A stretch of 64,000 nucleotides of DNA, from NCBI GenBank assembly GCA_900545335.1, contig UQYP01000003.1, positions 1 through 64,000 of the forward strand, given 5' to 3'. Below the pieces are notes generated by a model that saw only the letters and a program-made list of their open reading frames with translations, made no database searches and was not told the DNA's origin. Position 1 is the first letter of the stretch. Each line of letters opens with the position of its first letter. This stretch comes from an uncultured Sutterella sp. GTDB lineage: Bacteria; Pseudomonadota; Gammaproteobacteria; Burkholderiales; Burkholderiaceae_F. This document shows, in pieces, positions 17,931-26,095 of this stretch. A program made the translations under genes and the position numbers.

Positions 17931-19397
17931 ATGCGCATTAGACAAAAGGCTCTTACTTTTGACGACGTGTTGCTCGTTCCGGCACACTCCACCGTTCTTC
18001 CCCGTGACACCGTTCTCACCACCAAGATTACCCGTGAATTAAGTTTGAATATTCCGATGGTTTCCGCCGCTATGGATACCGTTACGGAATCGGGTTTGGC
18101 CATTGCTTTGGCTCAGGAAGGCGGTATCGGCTTTATTCACAAGAATATGAGCCCGAAACAGCAGGCTGCTGAAGTTGCCCGTGTGAAGCGTCACGAAGCC
18201 GGTATGGTAGCCGATCCGATCACGGTGACCCCGGGCATGACGGTGGGCGAAGTGATCCGCTTGAGCCGTGAACGTCACATTTCCGGTTTGCCTGTTGTCG
18301 ATGATAAGCGCGTTTTGGGTATGGTGACCTCCCGTGACCTGCGCTTTGAAACCCGCATGGATATCCCGGTTTCTCAAATCATGACCCCTGCAGAACGTTT
18401 GGTGACCGTTCGCGAAGGCGCAAGCCTTGAAGATGCCAAGCGTCTGATGCACCAGCACCGCGTTGAACGTGTGCTCGTTGTCGATAAAGACTTTAACCTC
18501 ACCGGCTTGATGACTGTGAAAGATATCATCAAGGCCGGCGAACACCCCAATGCCGCTAAAGACTCTCACGGACGTCTTTTGGTCGGTGCTGCCGTCGGTG
18601 TCGGTGCCGGTACCGAAGAGCGTATTGAATTGATGCTCGAAGCAGGCGTTGACGTGATTGTGGTCGATACTGCTCACGGTCACTCTCAGGGCGTGCTTGA
18701 CCGCGTAGCCTGGGTGAAGAAGAACTACCCGCAGCTGCAGGTGATCGGCGGCAATATCGCTACGGCTGAAGCTGCCCGCGCTTTGGTTGATGCCGGCGCT
18801 GACGGCGTGAAGGTCGGTATCGGACCGGGCTCTATTTGTACGACCCGTATCGTGGCCGGTGTCGGAGTACCGCAAATTACGGCTGTTTCTGACGTCGCTC
18901 AAGCCTTGGAAGGCACGGGTGTTCCTTTGATCGCTGACGGCGGCATCCGCTTTTCGGGCGATATCGCCAAGGCTTTGGCTGCCGGCGCTTATGCCGTGAT
19001 GATGGGCGGCATGTTTGCCGGTACCGATGAAGCTCCGGGCGAAGTGGTGCTCTATCAGGGCCGCTCCTTCAAGAGCTACCGCGGTATGGGCAGCCTTGGT
19101 GCTATGACCAAGGGCTCTGCTGACCGCTACTTCCAGGACAACAACTCCGGCAACATCAGCAAGTTCGTGCCCGAAGGCATTGAAGGTATGGTGCCTTACA
19201 AGGGACCGCTCTCTCAGATCGTCTATCAGATGATCGGCGGTTTGCGTTCTTCTATGGGTTACTGCGGCTGCCGCACCATCGAAGAAATGCGTCAGCGTGC
19301 CGAATTCGTTGAAATCACGGCCGCCGGCTGGCGTGAATCGCACGTCCACGACGTGAGAATTACGAAGGAAGCTCCGAACTATCGTCAGGATCACTAA
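17931..19397 (+). CDS. guaB: inosine-5'-monophosphate dehydrogenase
   Basis: Oxidises IMP to XMP with NAD+, the first committed step to guanine nucleotides. The 488-residue protein shows the TIM-barrel start ([14 protein letters not shown]), two CBS domains between about residues 95 and 205, and the active-site loop [11 protein letters not shown] with the catalytic cysteine at residue 303. I use the ATG at 17931 ([10 protein letters not shown]), the conserved N-terminus, rather than an upstream in-frame ATG at 17886 that would add 15 residues. Codon bias is strong. guaA follows after 106 bases containing a long hairpin. Confidence 0.97.
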   Translation: MRIRQKALTFDDVLLVPAHSTVLPRDTVLTTKITRELSLNIPMVSAAMDTVTESGLAIALAQEGGIGFIHKNMSPKQQAAEVARVKRHEAGMVADPITVTPGMTVGEVIRLSRERHISGLPVVDDKRVLGMVTSRDLRFETRMDIPVSQIMTPAERLVTVREGASLEDAKRLMHQHRVERVLVVDKDFNLTGLMTVKDIIKAGEHPNAAKDSHGRLLVGAAVGVGAGTEERIELMLEAGVDVIVVDTAHGHSQGVLDRVAWVKKNYPQLQVIGGNIATAEAARALVDAGADGVKVGIGPGSICTTRIVAGVGVPQITAVSDVAQALEGTGVPLIADGGIRFSGDIAKALAAGAYAVMMGGMFAGTDEAPGEVVLYQGRSFKSYRGMGSLGAMTKGSADRYFQDNNSGNISKFVPEGIEGMVPYKGPLSQIVYQMIGGLRSSMGYCGCRTIEEMRQRAEFVEITAAGWRESHVHDVRITKEAPNYRQDH

Positions 19398-19424
19398 CAT
19401 TCGGTAGCCTCTGATTGAAAATAA

Positions 19425-19485
19425 TTAGGCGCGAGAGGAGTTTAATCGGTAAACTTACTCGCGCCTAAATGATTTTTATTTTTCT
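19425..19485 (+). terminator. long hairpin with T-rich tail between guaB and guaA
   Basis: A perfect 11-bp stem (TTAGGCGCGAG at 19425-19435, CTCGCGCCTAA at 19458-19468) contains a second inner stem (GTTTA/TAAAC), followed by a T-rich stretch. It looks like an intrinsic terminator or attenuator that may lower guaA expression relative to guaB. Confidence 0.6.
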
Positions 19486-19503
19486 TATTGAACTGAAACG
19501 ACA

Positions 19504-21069
19504 ATGACTCACGATCGTATTCTTATTTTGGACTTCGGTTCACAGGTCACGCAGTTGATCGCACGTCGTGTGCGTGAAGCGCATGTCTACTGTGAAGTGC
19601 ATCCGAACGATGTCTCCGAGAGCTTTATTCGTGAATTTAACCCCAAGGGTATTATCCTTTCAGGCTCTCACATGAGCGCCTACGAAGAAAGCACGGATCG
19701 AATCAGCGATGCCGTTTTCAATGCAGGCGTGCCTATCCTCGGTATCTGCTACGGCATGCAGACCATGGCTCAGCAGTTGGGCGGCAAGGTTGAAAACATC
19801 GGTAAGCGCGAGTTCGGCTACGCTGAGGTGAAAAACCACAACAATTCCACCCTTTTAAAGGGCATTGAAGACTTAAAAGATGAAGCCGGCGACTCCATCA
19901 TGAAGGTTTGGATGAGCCACGGCGACAAGGTGACGGTTTTGCCCGAAGGCTTTGAAGTGATGTGCTCAACGCCTTCTTGCCCGATTGCCGGTATGTGTGA
20001 TGAAAAGCGTCACTACTATGCCGTGCAGTTCCACCCGGAAGTCACGCACACGCTTCAGGGCCGTGCGATTTTGAATCGCTTCGTGCTCGATATCTGTCAC
20101 GCAGAACCTTCCTGGATCATGGGCGACTATGTGAAGGAAGCCGTTGAACAGATCCGCGCTCAAGTGGGCGATGAAGAAGTGATTCTGGGGCTCTCGGGCG
20201 GCGTTGACTCTTCTGTGACCGCTGCTTTGATTCATCGCGCAATCGGCAAGCAGTTGACCTGTGTCTTTGTGGATAACGGTTTGCTGCGTAAGAACGAGCG
20301 CGAACAGGTTCGTGAAACCTTTGAAAAGAATATGGGCTTAAAACTCATTGTGGTCGACGCTGTGGACCGCTTTATGGGTGAATTGGCCGGTGTGACCGAT
20401 CCTGAACAAAAGAGAAAGATCATCGGTCGTCTCTTTGTTGAAGTCTTCCAGGAAGAAGCGGCAAAGCTGCCCAATGCCAAGTGGCTTGCTCAAGGCACGA
20501 TTTATCCTGACGTGATCGAATCGGCCGGTGCCAAGACAAAGAAAGCCAAGACGATTAAGAGCCACCACAATGTCGGAGGCTTGCCCGATACGCTGCACCT
20601 CAAACTTTTGGAACCGCTGCGCGGCTTATTCAAAGACGAAGTGCGTGAACTGGGCGTCGCTTTAGGATTGCCCGCTGAAATGGTTTACCGTCATCCGTTC
20701 CCGGGACCGGGTCTGGGTGTGCGCATTTTAGGCGAAGTGAAGAAAGAATACGCAGACCTTTTACGTGAAGCCGATGCTATCTTCATTGAAGAGCTTCGCA
20801 AGGCCGGGTTGTATGACAAGGTAAGCCAAGCCTTTGTTGTCTTCCTGCCTGTAAAGAGCGTTGGCGTTATGGGCGACGGCCGCACCTATGAATGGGTGGT
20901 GAGCCTGCGTTCTGTCGAAACAAGCGACTTCATGACGGCTCGCTGGTCGCACCTGCCCTATGAGCTTTTGGGCACGGTTTCCAACCGCATCATCAATGAA
21001 GTTCGCGGTATTAACCGCGTCTGTTATGACATCAGCGGCAAACCGCCTGCCACGATTGAATGGGAGTAA
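19504..21069 (+). CDS. guaA: GMP synthase (glutamine-hydrolysing)
   Basis: Aminates XMP to GMP using glutamine and ATP. The 521-residue protein has the class I glutamine amidotransferase domain first (nucleophile Cys82 in GICYGMQ, His/Glu in QFHPEVTHT), then the ATP pyrophosphatase domain with the PP-loop [11 protein letters not shown], and the dimerisation domain with [15 protein letters not shown] and the C-terminal KPPATIEWE. All signature residues are present. It completes the guaB-guaA pair. There is no strong Shine-Dalgarno, so upstream RNA structure may matter for its translation. Confidence 0.97.
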   Translation: MTHDRILILDFGSQVTQLIARRVREAHVYCEVHPNDVSESFIREFNPKGIILSGSHMSAYEESTDRISDAVFNAGVPILGICYGMQTMAQQLGGKVENIGKREFGYAEVKNHNNSTLLKGIEDLKDEAGDSIMKVWMSHGDKVTVLPEGFEVMCSTPSCPIAGMCDEKRHYYAVQFHPEVTHTLQGRAILNRFVLDICHAEPSWIMGDYVKEAVEQIRAQVGDEEVILGLSGGVDSSVTAALIHRAIGKQLTCVFVDNGLLRKNEREQVRETFEKNMGLKLIVVDAVDRFMGELAGVTDPEQKRKIIGRLFVEVFQEEAAKLPNAKWLAQGTIYPDVIESAGAKTKKAKTIKSHHNVGGLPDTLHLKLLEPLRGLFKDEVRELGVALGLPAEMVYRHPFPGPGLGVRILGEVKKEYADLLREADAIFIEELRKAGLYDKVSQAFVVFLPVKSVGVMGDGRTYEWVVSLRSVETSDFMTARWSHLPYELLGTVSNRIINEVRGINRVCYDISGKPPATIEWE

Positions 21070-21103
21070 TTCAGGCGACTGAAAAAAGCTTGAAATTCTC
21101 ATT

Positions 21104-21146
21104 AAAAGGATTGAGGTCAGTGATTTGATTCTCAATCCTTTTTTGT
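21104..21146 (+). terminator. rho-independent terminator after guaA
   Basis: AAAAGGATTGAG pairs with CTCAATCCTTTT and runs into a T-tract. Confidence 0.85.
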
Positions 21147-21396
21147 TTTGAAAACCGGAGAAATCTGGCTCCTGGAACGAAGATCGAAATCGGTCAGTCG
21201 GCTTTGTTTAACTGACGAGTGGAGATTAAATTCAATATCCGTGTGCAAGCAATAGTGCATAAGCTGCTGTATGGATTTTGTGTTGATTTTGTGGTTAATT
21301 GCGTCCGCATGGCCGTCGTAGTTTCACGAAAAAATGGCGAGGTCGAAAGGCCTCGCCGGTTGCGCGGAAGAGTCAAAATCAATGTCAGCTTAAATC
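21147..21396. other. gap between guaA and qseC holding two terminators
   Basis: Together with the guaA terminator, this makes a 327-base stretch without a gene. The only other structure I see is the qseC terminator near 21336-21357; a short frame at 21219-21491 overlaps the kinase 3' end and has no family signature. Confidence 0.5.
21325..21358 (-). terminator. rho-independent terminator of the qseBC-like operon
   Basis: On the minus strand GGCGAGG pairs with CCTCGCC (21336-21342 with 21351-21357, 8-base loop) and is followed by ATTTTTTC. Confidence 0.82.
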
Positions 21397-22815
21397 CTAT
21401 ATTTCAACCTCCGGCAATCTTTTTTGTTTCAAATGAACCCGCAGACCTTTTTTCCCTTCGCCAGCCTCGGGGAAGGCATCTGAAAGCGTAATTTCGAGGT
21501 TATTTCTTTGGGCTAAAGACTTTACGATCGCCATTCCCAATCCCGTGCCGGTGACGCCTGTTCCCAGCACACGGTAAAACGGATCAAAAATACGTTTCTT
21601 ATCCTCAGCGGAAAGTCCCGGGCCGTTATCGCGGATATTGATTTCAAAAGGCTTAAGGCTCACAAGTTCAATGGTCACCTTAGAGCCTGCCGGGCAGTAC
21701 TTCACTGCATTTTCCATTAAGTTGCGCAAAAGACTGAAAAGATCCTCGTCTCCGATATTTACCGTAGCATCCGATTGAGGATCATGTTCATCAAAGCCAA
21801 TTGCTTCAATTTCGATATTTTTCTTTTCTGCTTCTGCCCAAATCTGCTCGATCACCATCGAGAGCGTCTCAGAAAGATGAGCGGGTTTTTGAGCAACGGT
21901 GATCTTATCCTGCTGGGCACGCTTGAAGCTTAATAGCTGGCTCACTAACCGCGCGGCTCGATCGATACTTTGACGAAGTTCTTCAACCTGTTTTTTTGCT
22001 TCAGGGGCAAGTTCTGCAGTTTGAAGACGCTCGGCCTGAAGCGACAGGGCAGCAAGAGGCGATCTTAATTCATGTGCAGCATCAGCCACAAAGCGGGATT
22101 CATTTTCTCTGAGAGTCTTAACTTTTTCCAACACTCCGTTAAAAGCTTCGACCAGGGGGAGTAATTCCGAGGGAAGTCCTTGCGGATCAATGGGTGTCAG
22201 GTCATCAGGCTGACGTTTATTAATGGAGTAAGTGAGATCACGAATGGGCCGCATCGAGTACCAAAGTAAAGTAGCCAGAATGATAAAGATCGTCAACGAA
22301 AGCCCCAATAGGGGCAGAGTGGCGGCAAGTGCCGTGCCTCGTGCGATTTTTTCAATTTCTTTTGTTTTTTGTGCGACAGCGATGTGTTTGCCGTCTGAAA
22401 GCGTCAGAAGGTTTAATCGGTAGGGAGTGCCTGAAATCGTGAGCGTCTGCTGACCGTTATGCAGATCCTGATCAAAAATGACACGAATCGTTTGTCCGCC
22501 TTCGTGAAGCGTTCTCACAAGAATGGTGGAGCCGGCCTTGGCAACCGATTGCGGTGAATGATCATCAACCGTAAACCAATCCTCAAAATCATCATCGTCC
22601 ATCCAGAGTGCACCGGGATTGCGGCCTGAGACATCAAGACGCGCTAAGACACCGGTGACTTCCTGAAGTAAATCATCCTGCTCATCAAAGGCTCTGTGAT
22701 ACGATGCGATAAAAAGGGAAACCGCAGACACAATCGTGACGATTAAAGCGGCCGACCCCGCCCAAATTAAAAGGCGTTTGACAAAACCGTAGTGTTTAAC
22801 GGAGCGCATCAGCAT
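21397..22815 (-). CDS. qseC: QseC-like sensor histidine kinase
   Basis: A 472-residue inner-membrane kinase. Transmembrane segments lie near residues 14-35 and 165-190, flanking a periplasmic sensor domain. Then come a HAMP-like linker, the H-box VADAAHELRSPLAALSLQ with its phospho-accepting histidine, the N-box NLMENAVKY, and the G-boxes DNGPGLS and GTGLGMAIVKSL. It overlaps the response regulator by one base (TGATG). The divergent YgiW-type gene upstream matches the E. coli ygiW-qseBC locus, so a QseBC assignment is likely, although the signal cannot be read from sequence. The E. coli system responds to catecholamines and autoinducer-3 and cross-talks with PmrAB. Confidence 0.85.
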   Translation of the reverse strand: MLMRSVKHYGFVKRLLIWAGSAALIVTIVSAVSLFIASYHRAFDEQDDLLQEVTGVLARLDVSGRNPGALWMDDDDFEDWFTVDDHSPQSVAKAGSTILVRTLHEGGQTIRVIFDQDLHNGQQTLTISGTPYRLNLLTLSDGKHIAVAQKTKEIEKIARGTALAATLPLLGLSLTIFIILATLLWYSMRPIRDLTYSINKRQPDDLTPIDPQGLPSELLPLVEAFNGVLEKVKTLRENESRFVADAAHELRSPLAALSLQAERLQTAELAPEAKKQVEELRQSIDRAARLVSQLLSFKRAQQDKITVAQKPAHLSETLSMVIEQIWAEAEKKNIEIEAIGFDEHDPQSDATVNIGDEDLFSLLRNLMENAVKYCPAGSKVTIELVSLKPFEINIRDNGPGLSAEDKKRIFDPFYRVLGTGVTGTGLGMAIVKSLAQRNNLEITLSDAFPEAGEGKKGLRVHLKQKRLPEVEI

Positions 22816-23498
22816 CAGGAACCTGCCTTTTCAACCATCCAACCCAGGCCGCGTACGTTTTTAATGACATTGGGCCCCAGTTTTTTTCTTAAAGAATGAA
22901 TGAGGTATTCAATAGCATTACTTTCGGGCTCTTCTCCCGGCTCATAGATTCTTTCTTCAAGTTTTCTTCTGGATAAAATCGTGCCGGGTCTGGCCAAAAG
23001 TGCAGCAAGCAGTGAGTATTCACGCCTTGAAAGCACAATGGGGGATGAAGAGTTGGCAAGCACAGCTGTTTTTTCAGCAGTATCAAGTGTCACTACGCCG
23101 TTCGTGAGCGCATTGCCCGTTGTTTGATTTTTACGTCTGAGCACAGCGCGAATTCTTGCTAAAAGTTCACTGATATGAAAGGGTTTAACCAAATAGTCAT
23201 CAGCGCCCGCATCCAATCCTTCAAGTCTTTCATCAAGGCCGTCTCGGGCGGTCAGAATGATGACCGGGATATTTTTTTTCTCACCTTGTGCATTACCGCG
23301 CAAAGTTCTGAGCACAGTCATACCGTCAACGCCCGGCAGTCCCAAGTCTAAGAGCACAAACCCGTAATCATTGACAGAAAGCATCATGAGAGCATCGCGC
23401 CCATTGGCTACATGCTCCACCGAATACATTTCATCGGTAAGCGCTCCTTTAACGGCCTGGGCAATCATCGGATCGTCTTCAACTAATAAAATTCTCAT
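22815..23498 (-). CDS. qseB: QseB-like OmpR-family response regulator
   Basis: A 227-residue transcription factor. The receiver domain has the acidic pair EDD near residue 8, phospho-acceptor Asp51 in LLDLGLPGVDG, and KPFHISEL with the conserved lysine. The C-terminal winged helix (about residues 125-225) contains LSRREYSLLAALLARPG and IEYLIHSLRKKLG. It is first in an operon with qseC. Three 11-bp direct repeats just upstream, in the shared divergent promoter region, are good candidates for its binding sites, implying control of ygiW and of itself. Confidence 0.88.
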   Translation of the reverse strand: MRILLVEDDPMIAQAVKGALTDEMYSVEHVANGRDALMMLSVNDYGFVLLDLGLPGVDGMTVLRTLRGNAQGEKKNIPVIILTARDGLDERLEGLDAGADDYLVKPFHISELLARIRAVLRRKNQTTGNALTNGVVTLDTAEKTAVLANSSSPIVLSRREYSLLAALLARPGTILSRRKLEERIYEPGEEPESNAIEYLIHSLRKKLGPNVIKNVRGLGWMVEKAGS

Positions 23499-23581
23499 GG
23501 TTTTTATTCCATTACGTCCCTTCGATCATTGTATTTCAAGATGAGGATTTTGCGAACATCATTTTCAATTCGTTTCCGAGA

Positions 23582-23635
23582 CTTAGGAGGGGCTAAGTTT
23601 TAACTAGGTTTTTACTAAGTTTTGACCGTTACACT
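23582..23635 (+). promoter_or_regulatory. tandem 11-bp operator repeats and promoter between qseB and ygiW
   Basis: Three contiguous 11-base direct repeats occur at 23593-23603 (CTAAGTTTTAA), 23604-23614 (CTAGGTTTTTA) and 23615-23625 (CTAAGTTTTGA), preceded by an inverted CTTAG at 23582. On the other strand they read as CTTAG boxes every 11 bp, resembling the CTTAA-N6-CTTAA site of QseB/PmrA regulators. A TTGACC and a TACACT box overlap or follow the last repeat. Confidence 0.65.
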
Positions 23636-23668
23636 GAGCTCAACGAAAACAAATGATGGGAGACGACA

Positions 23669-24058
23669 ATGCAAAAAACTCTACTTACTGCCGCCCTTTG
23701 CGCTTTAGTGATTCCTTTTTCTGCCATGGCTCAGGGTCCGAGCGGTTTTGAAGCGCCGCCTGCCAAATCGGCTCAGCCTCAGGGATTTGAATTGACCACT
23801 TTGAAGTCGCTTGAAGAGGTGAAAAAGAACAGCTACGATGATCAGTTAGTGACGGTTCGCGGTCGTTTTACCCGCCAAGTCAGTCACGACAAATATGAGT
23901 TTACGGACGAAAAAGGCAACACGATTGTGGCTGAGCTCGATGATGATCACAACTGGTCTCATGTAGCCAAAGACGCTCTGGTGGATATTTTGGCCGAAGT
24001 TGACCGCCACCGCCAAAGAGTGGAATTGGAAGTGTTAGAAGCCAAGCCCGTGCGTTAG
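23669..24058 (+). CDS. ygiW: YgiW/YdeI-family periplasmic BOF-domain protein
   Basis: A 129-residue exported protein: a signal peptide ends near SAMA/Q (residue 21), followed by a bacterial OB-fold (BOF) domain with DQLVTVRGRFTRQ, KYEFTDEKGNTIVAELDDD and VDILAEVDRHRQRVELEV. Relatives (YgiW, YdeI, VisP) protect against peroxide, metals or antimicrobial peptides in the periplasm; ligands are uncertain. GGGAG precedes the ATG. Its position divergent from a QseBC-like pair is the arrangement known in enterobacteria, and the intervening operator repeats suggest direct control by the regulator. Confidence 0.9.
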   Translation: MQKTLLTAALCALVIPFSAMAQGPSGFEAPPAKSAQPQGFELTTLKSLEEVKKNSYDDQLVTVRGRFTRQVSHDKYEFTDEKGNTIVAELDDDHNWSHVAKDALVDILAEVDRHRQRVELEVLEAKPVR

Positions 24059-24090
24059 GCTCAGTGATACTTAGGACATAGGAGCAAAGA

Positions 24091-24804
24091 ATGCGTTTTG
24101 AAATCACCGGCAGCATTGATCCTTTACTTTGCGTAAGCTTGGAAAAAGGTGAAAAGGTTTTGGCTGAGTCCAATGCCATGGTGGCCATGGACGGGGACTT
24201 GAGTCTTAAGGGCAGAAGCCGGGGCGGGATCATGAAGTCTCTGGCAAGAAAGTTCTTAAACGATGAAACTTTTTTCCAGCAGTATGTTGAAGCGGAAAAA
24301 GGTGCCGGTGATGTTCTTTTGGCTCCCAATATCCCGGGCGATATCCGTGTTCTGGATGTCGGTCAGAGACAATACATGATTTCCGACGGCTCCTTTTTAG
24401 CTGCCACCGAGGGTGTTGAGCTTGAGGTGAAGTCTCAGGGACTGGGTCGGGCACTTTTGGGTGACTCAGGCGGCTTTTTTGTGATGGCAACAGACGGAAG
24501 CGGTCAGGTGGCTGTCTCAGGTTTCGGTTCCGTGCGAGAGCTTGAAGTCAAAGACGGTCAGACACTCGTTGTTGATAACGGACATTTAGTCGCTTGGGAC
24601 AGTGATCTTGATTATGAATTAAGCCTTAATACGGCTCATTCGGGTCTTTTCGGTAAGTTAGTGAACAGCCAAATCACCGGCGAAGGCATCGTTTTAAAAT
24701 TCAGAGGCCGGGGGAAAGTGATCGTTTGTTCAAGAAACAAAGGCGGGTTCCTTGATTGGGTGTTTGCCAATCAGCCGACGGATAAAGCGGTCAAGAACGA
24801 ATAA
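24091..24804 (+). CDS. AIM24/TIGR00266 family protein
   Basis: A 237-residue soluble protein of the AIM24 (DUF124, TIGR00266) family, all-beta proteins related by name to a yeast mitochondrial protein. Family traits visible are the opening FEITGSIDPLLCVSLEKGE, the glycine-rich SRGGIMKSLARKFLNDETFF, the doubled beta pattern (ISDGSFLAATEGVELEV, FGSVRELEVKDGQTLVVDNG), and GEGIVLKFRGRGKVIVCSRN near the end. The biochemical role in bacteria is unknown. AGGAG lies upstream of the ATG, 33 bases after ygiW, so the two probably share a transcript. A terminator follows. Confidence 0.85.
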   Translation: MRFEITGSIDPLLCVSLEKGEKVLAESNAMVAMDGDLSLKGRSRGGIMKSLARKFLNDETFFQQYVEAEKGAGDVLLAPNIPGDIRVLDVGQRQYMISDGSFLAATEGVELEVKSQGLGRALLGDSGGFFVMATDGSGQVAVSGFGSVRELEVKDGQTLVVDNGHLVAWDSDLDYELSLNTAHSGLFGKLVNSQITGEGIVLKFRGRGKVIVCSRNKGGFLDWVFANQPTDKAVKNE

Positions 24805-24824
24805 AGCAGATTAAAGTCTTTTTC

Positions 24825-24847
24825 GGGGCGCTTAAGCGCCCCTTTTT
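24825..24847. terminator. terminator between the AIM24 gene and the amide hydrolase gene
   Basis: A perfect palindrome GGGGCGCTTAAGCGCCCC (24825-24842) runs into TTTTT; it lies between convergent genes. Confidence 0.8.
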
Positions 24848-24849
24848 GG

Positions 24850-25926
24850 CTATTGAATATCGATTTTTTCAAAAGATGTTGTTGAAGTTTCATCTATCGG
24901 CTGGCTTTGATAAGACACCTTTGAAAAATCAATAGTGTTTAAATCAATAAAACGGATTTTTTCGTTTGACATCGTTTTGTAGTAGAGCTTTTTATTTGTC
25001 ATGTCAGAGGCGCTTGTCCATTGGGTAGCGCTTAAAAGTCCTGTCGGATTATCGTGGTTTTCCAATTCAAGGCCGATCGGAATTTCAAAAGCATTCAAAA
25101 TTTTGAAGCTGTACAAAACCGTTTCATCGCCAGTCTTTAAAGCCGGAGCAGTGGAGACCATAAAGGCTGCCCGCACAAAACGAGAGGGTGGGGTGATATC
25201 TCCGGGCAGTCCTGCCATGCCGCTGCCGATCCCGGGGGAACGCAAAGTAAGGCTTTCCCATTGCACAGGAGAGGTTTTTCCCGGCTTTAAGTTCATGTAG
25301 TTATTCAGGTTGGTGAGGTGCCACTGAAAACCCGGAGCATTGGTTAAAACGCCGATCGGGTTATCGAAAATCTGCATTTTCCCGTCGACTATTTCAACAA
25401 CGATTTGTGCGCCCGTGTTGTCAGCTACCCGATAGTGAACAGTGCCGGCATTCTTAAAGCGTTCAGCTACGCGCATTTGGGGTAAGGCTTTTTTGGCTTC
25501 AGCGACTGTTTCAAAGGAACCCAAAACCCAGGCAACAAATTCCATGTCAGAAATGGTTTTCATGCTCTGCGTTTTCTCATAGGCCGGATACTGTCCGTAG
25601 CCCGGAAAGAAAAAGAGTCCCGCTGAAAGACCTTTTTCGTTTAGTCCTTCAACAACAAAGTGTTTGTCTTCAATCGAAAGGCCAACATAACCCAAGCGGT
25701 TTTTGTACTTTAGCCCGGGTCCAAAAGCCGTTTGACATTGAATTGCAGTGTTTCTCGGCACGATGACAAGATCAGACTGCAAAACCGAATTTCCCCATTC
25801 AATGGAGCGGGAAACGACATGATCGGCTTTTTCGGAGTGAAGGGTGATGCCTGTGCAGGCAAAGGCTTGAGTGGAAAAAAGTACGGCGGCATATACAGCG
25901 AGCCACAGATATTTTTTGTTGTTCAT
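24850..25926 (-). CDS. secreted choloylglycine-hydrolase-family (linear amide) hydrolase
   Basis: A 358-residue N-terminal-nucleophile hydrolase of the bile salt hydrolase/penicillin V acylase family. The signal peptide ends AFA/CTG, so signal cleavage would itself expose Cys24, the nucleophile. Arg40 lies 16 residues on, as in known enzymes, in SRSIEWG; Glu43 stands where Gram-positive enzymes have Asp, a change I recall from Gram-negative members. LTNAP and FVRAAF supply the conserved Asn and Arg. It would act in the periplasm on conjugated bile salts, N-acyl homoserine lactones or other amides; the substrate cannot be told from sequence. It stands alone as a single gene. Confidence 0.88.
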   Translation of the reverse strand: MNNKKYLWLAVYAAVLFSTQAFACTGITLHSEKADHVVSRSIEWGNSVLQSDLVIVPRNTAIQCQTAFGPGLKYKNRLGYVGLSIEDKHFVVEGLNEKGLSAGLFFFPGYGQYPAYEKTQSMKTISDMEFVAWVLGSFETVAEAKKALPQMRVAERFKNAGTVHYRVADNTGAQIVVEIVDGKMQIFDNPIGVLTNAPGFQWHLTNLNNYMNLKPGKTSPVQWESLTLRSPGIGSGMAGLPGDITPPSRFVRAAFMVSTAPALKTGDETVLYSFKILNAFEIPIGLELENHDNPTGLLSATQWTSASDMTNKKLYYKTMSNEKIRFIDLNTIDFSKVSYQSQPIDETSTTSFEKIDIQ

Positions 25927-26095
25927 TTTTTAGGCTCCTTAATTATTTAATGCCTTCGACCATCTTAGAGCTTTTTGTCTGATCTGGTACAAAAGAAGGA
26001 GTGTTTTTACATTTGCTTTCCAGAAAGTCAATGATCAATTTCTTTAAAATCAGTAAAAGGTAATCGTTTAACTCTGACTATTGAGGAGCAGACCA

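Noticed and set aside
18039..19400. 453-codon open frame on the minus strand across guaB
   Set aside because: It is fully antisense to a conserved gene. The translation is His/Asp-rich with no family signature and follows from guaB's codon bias.
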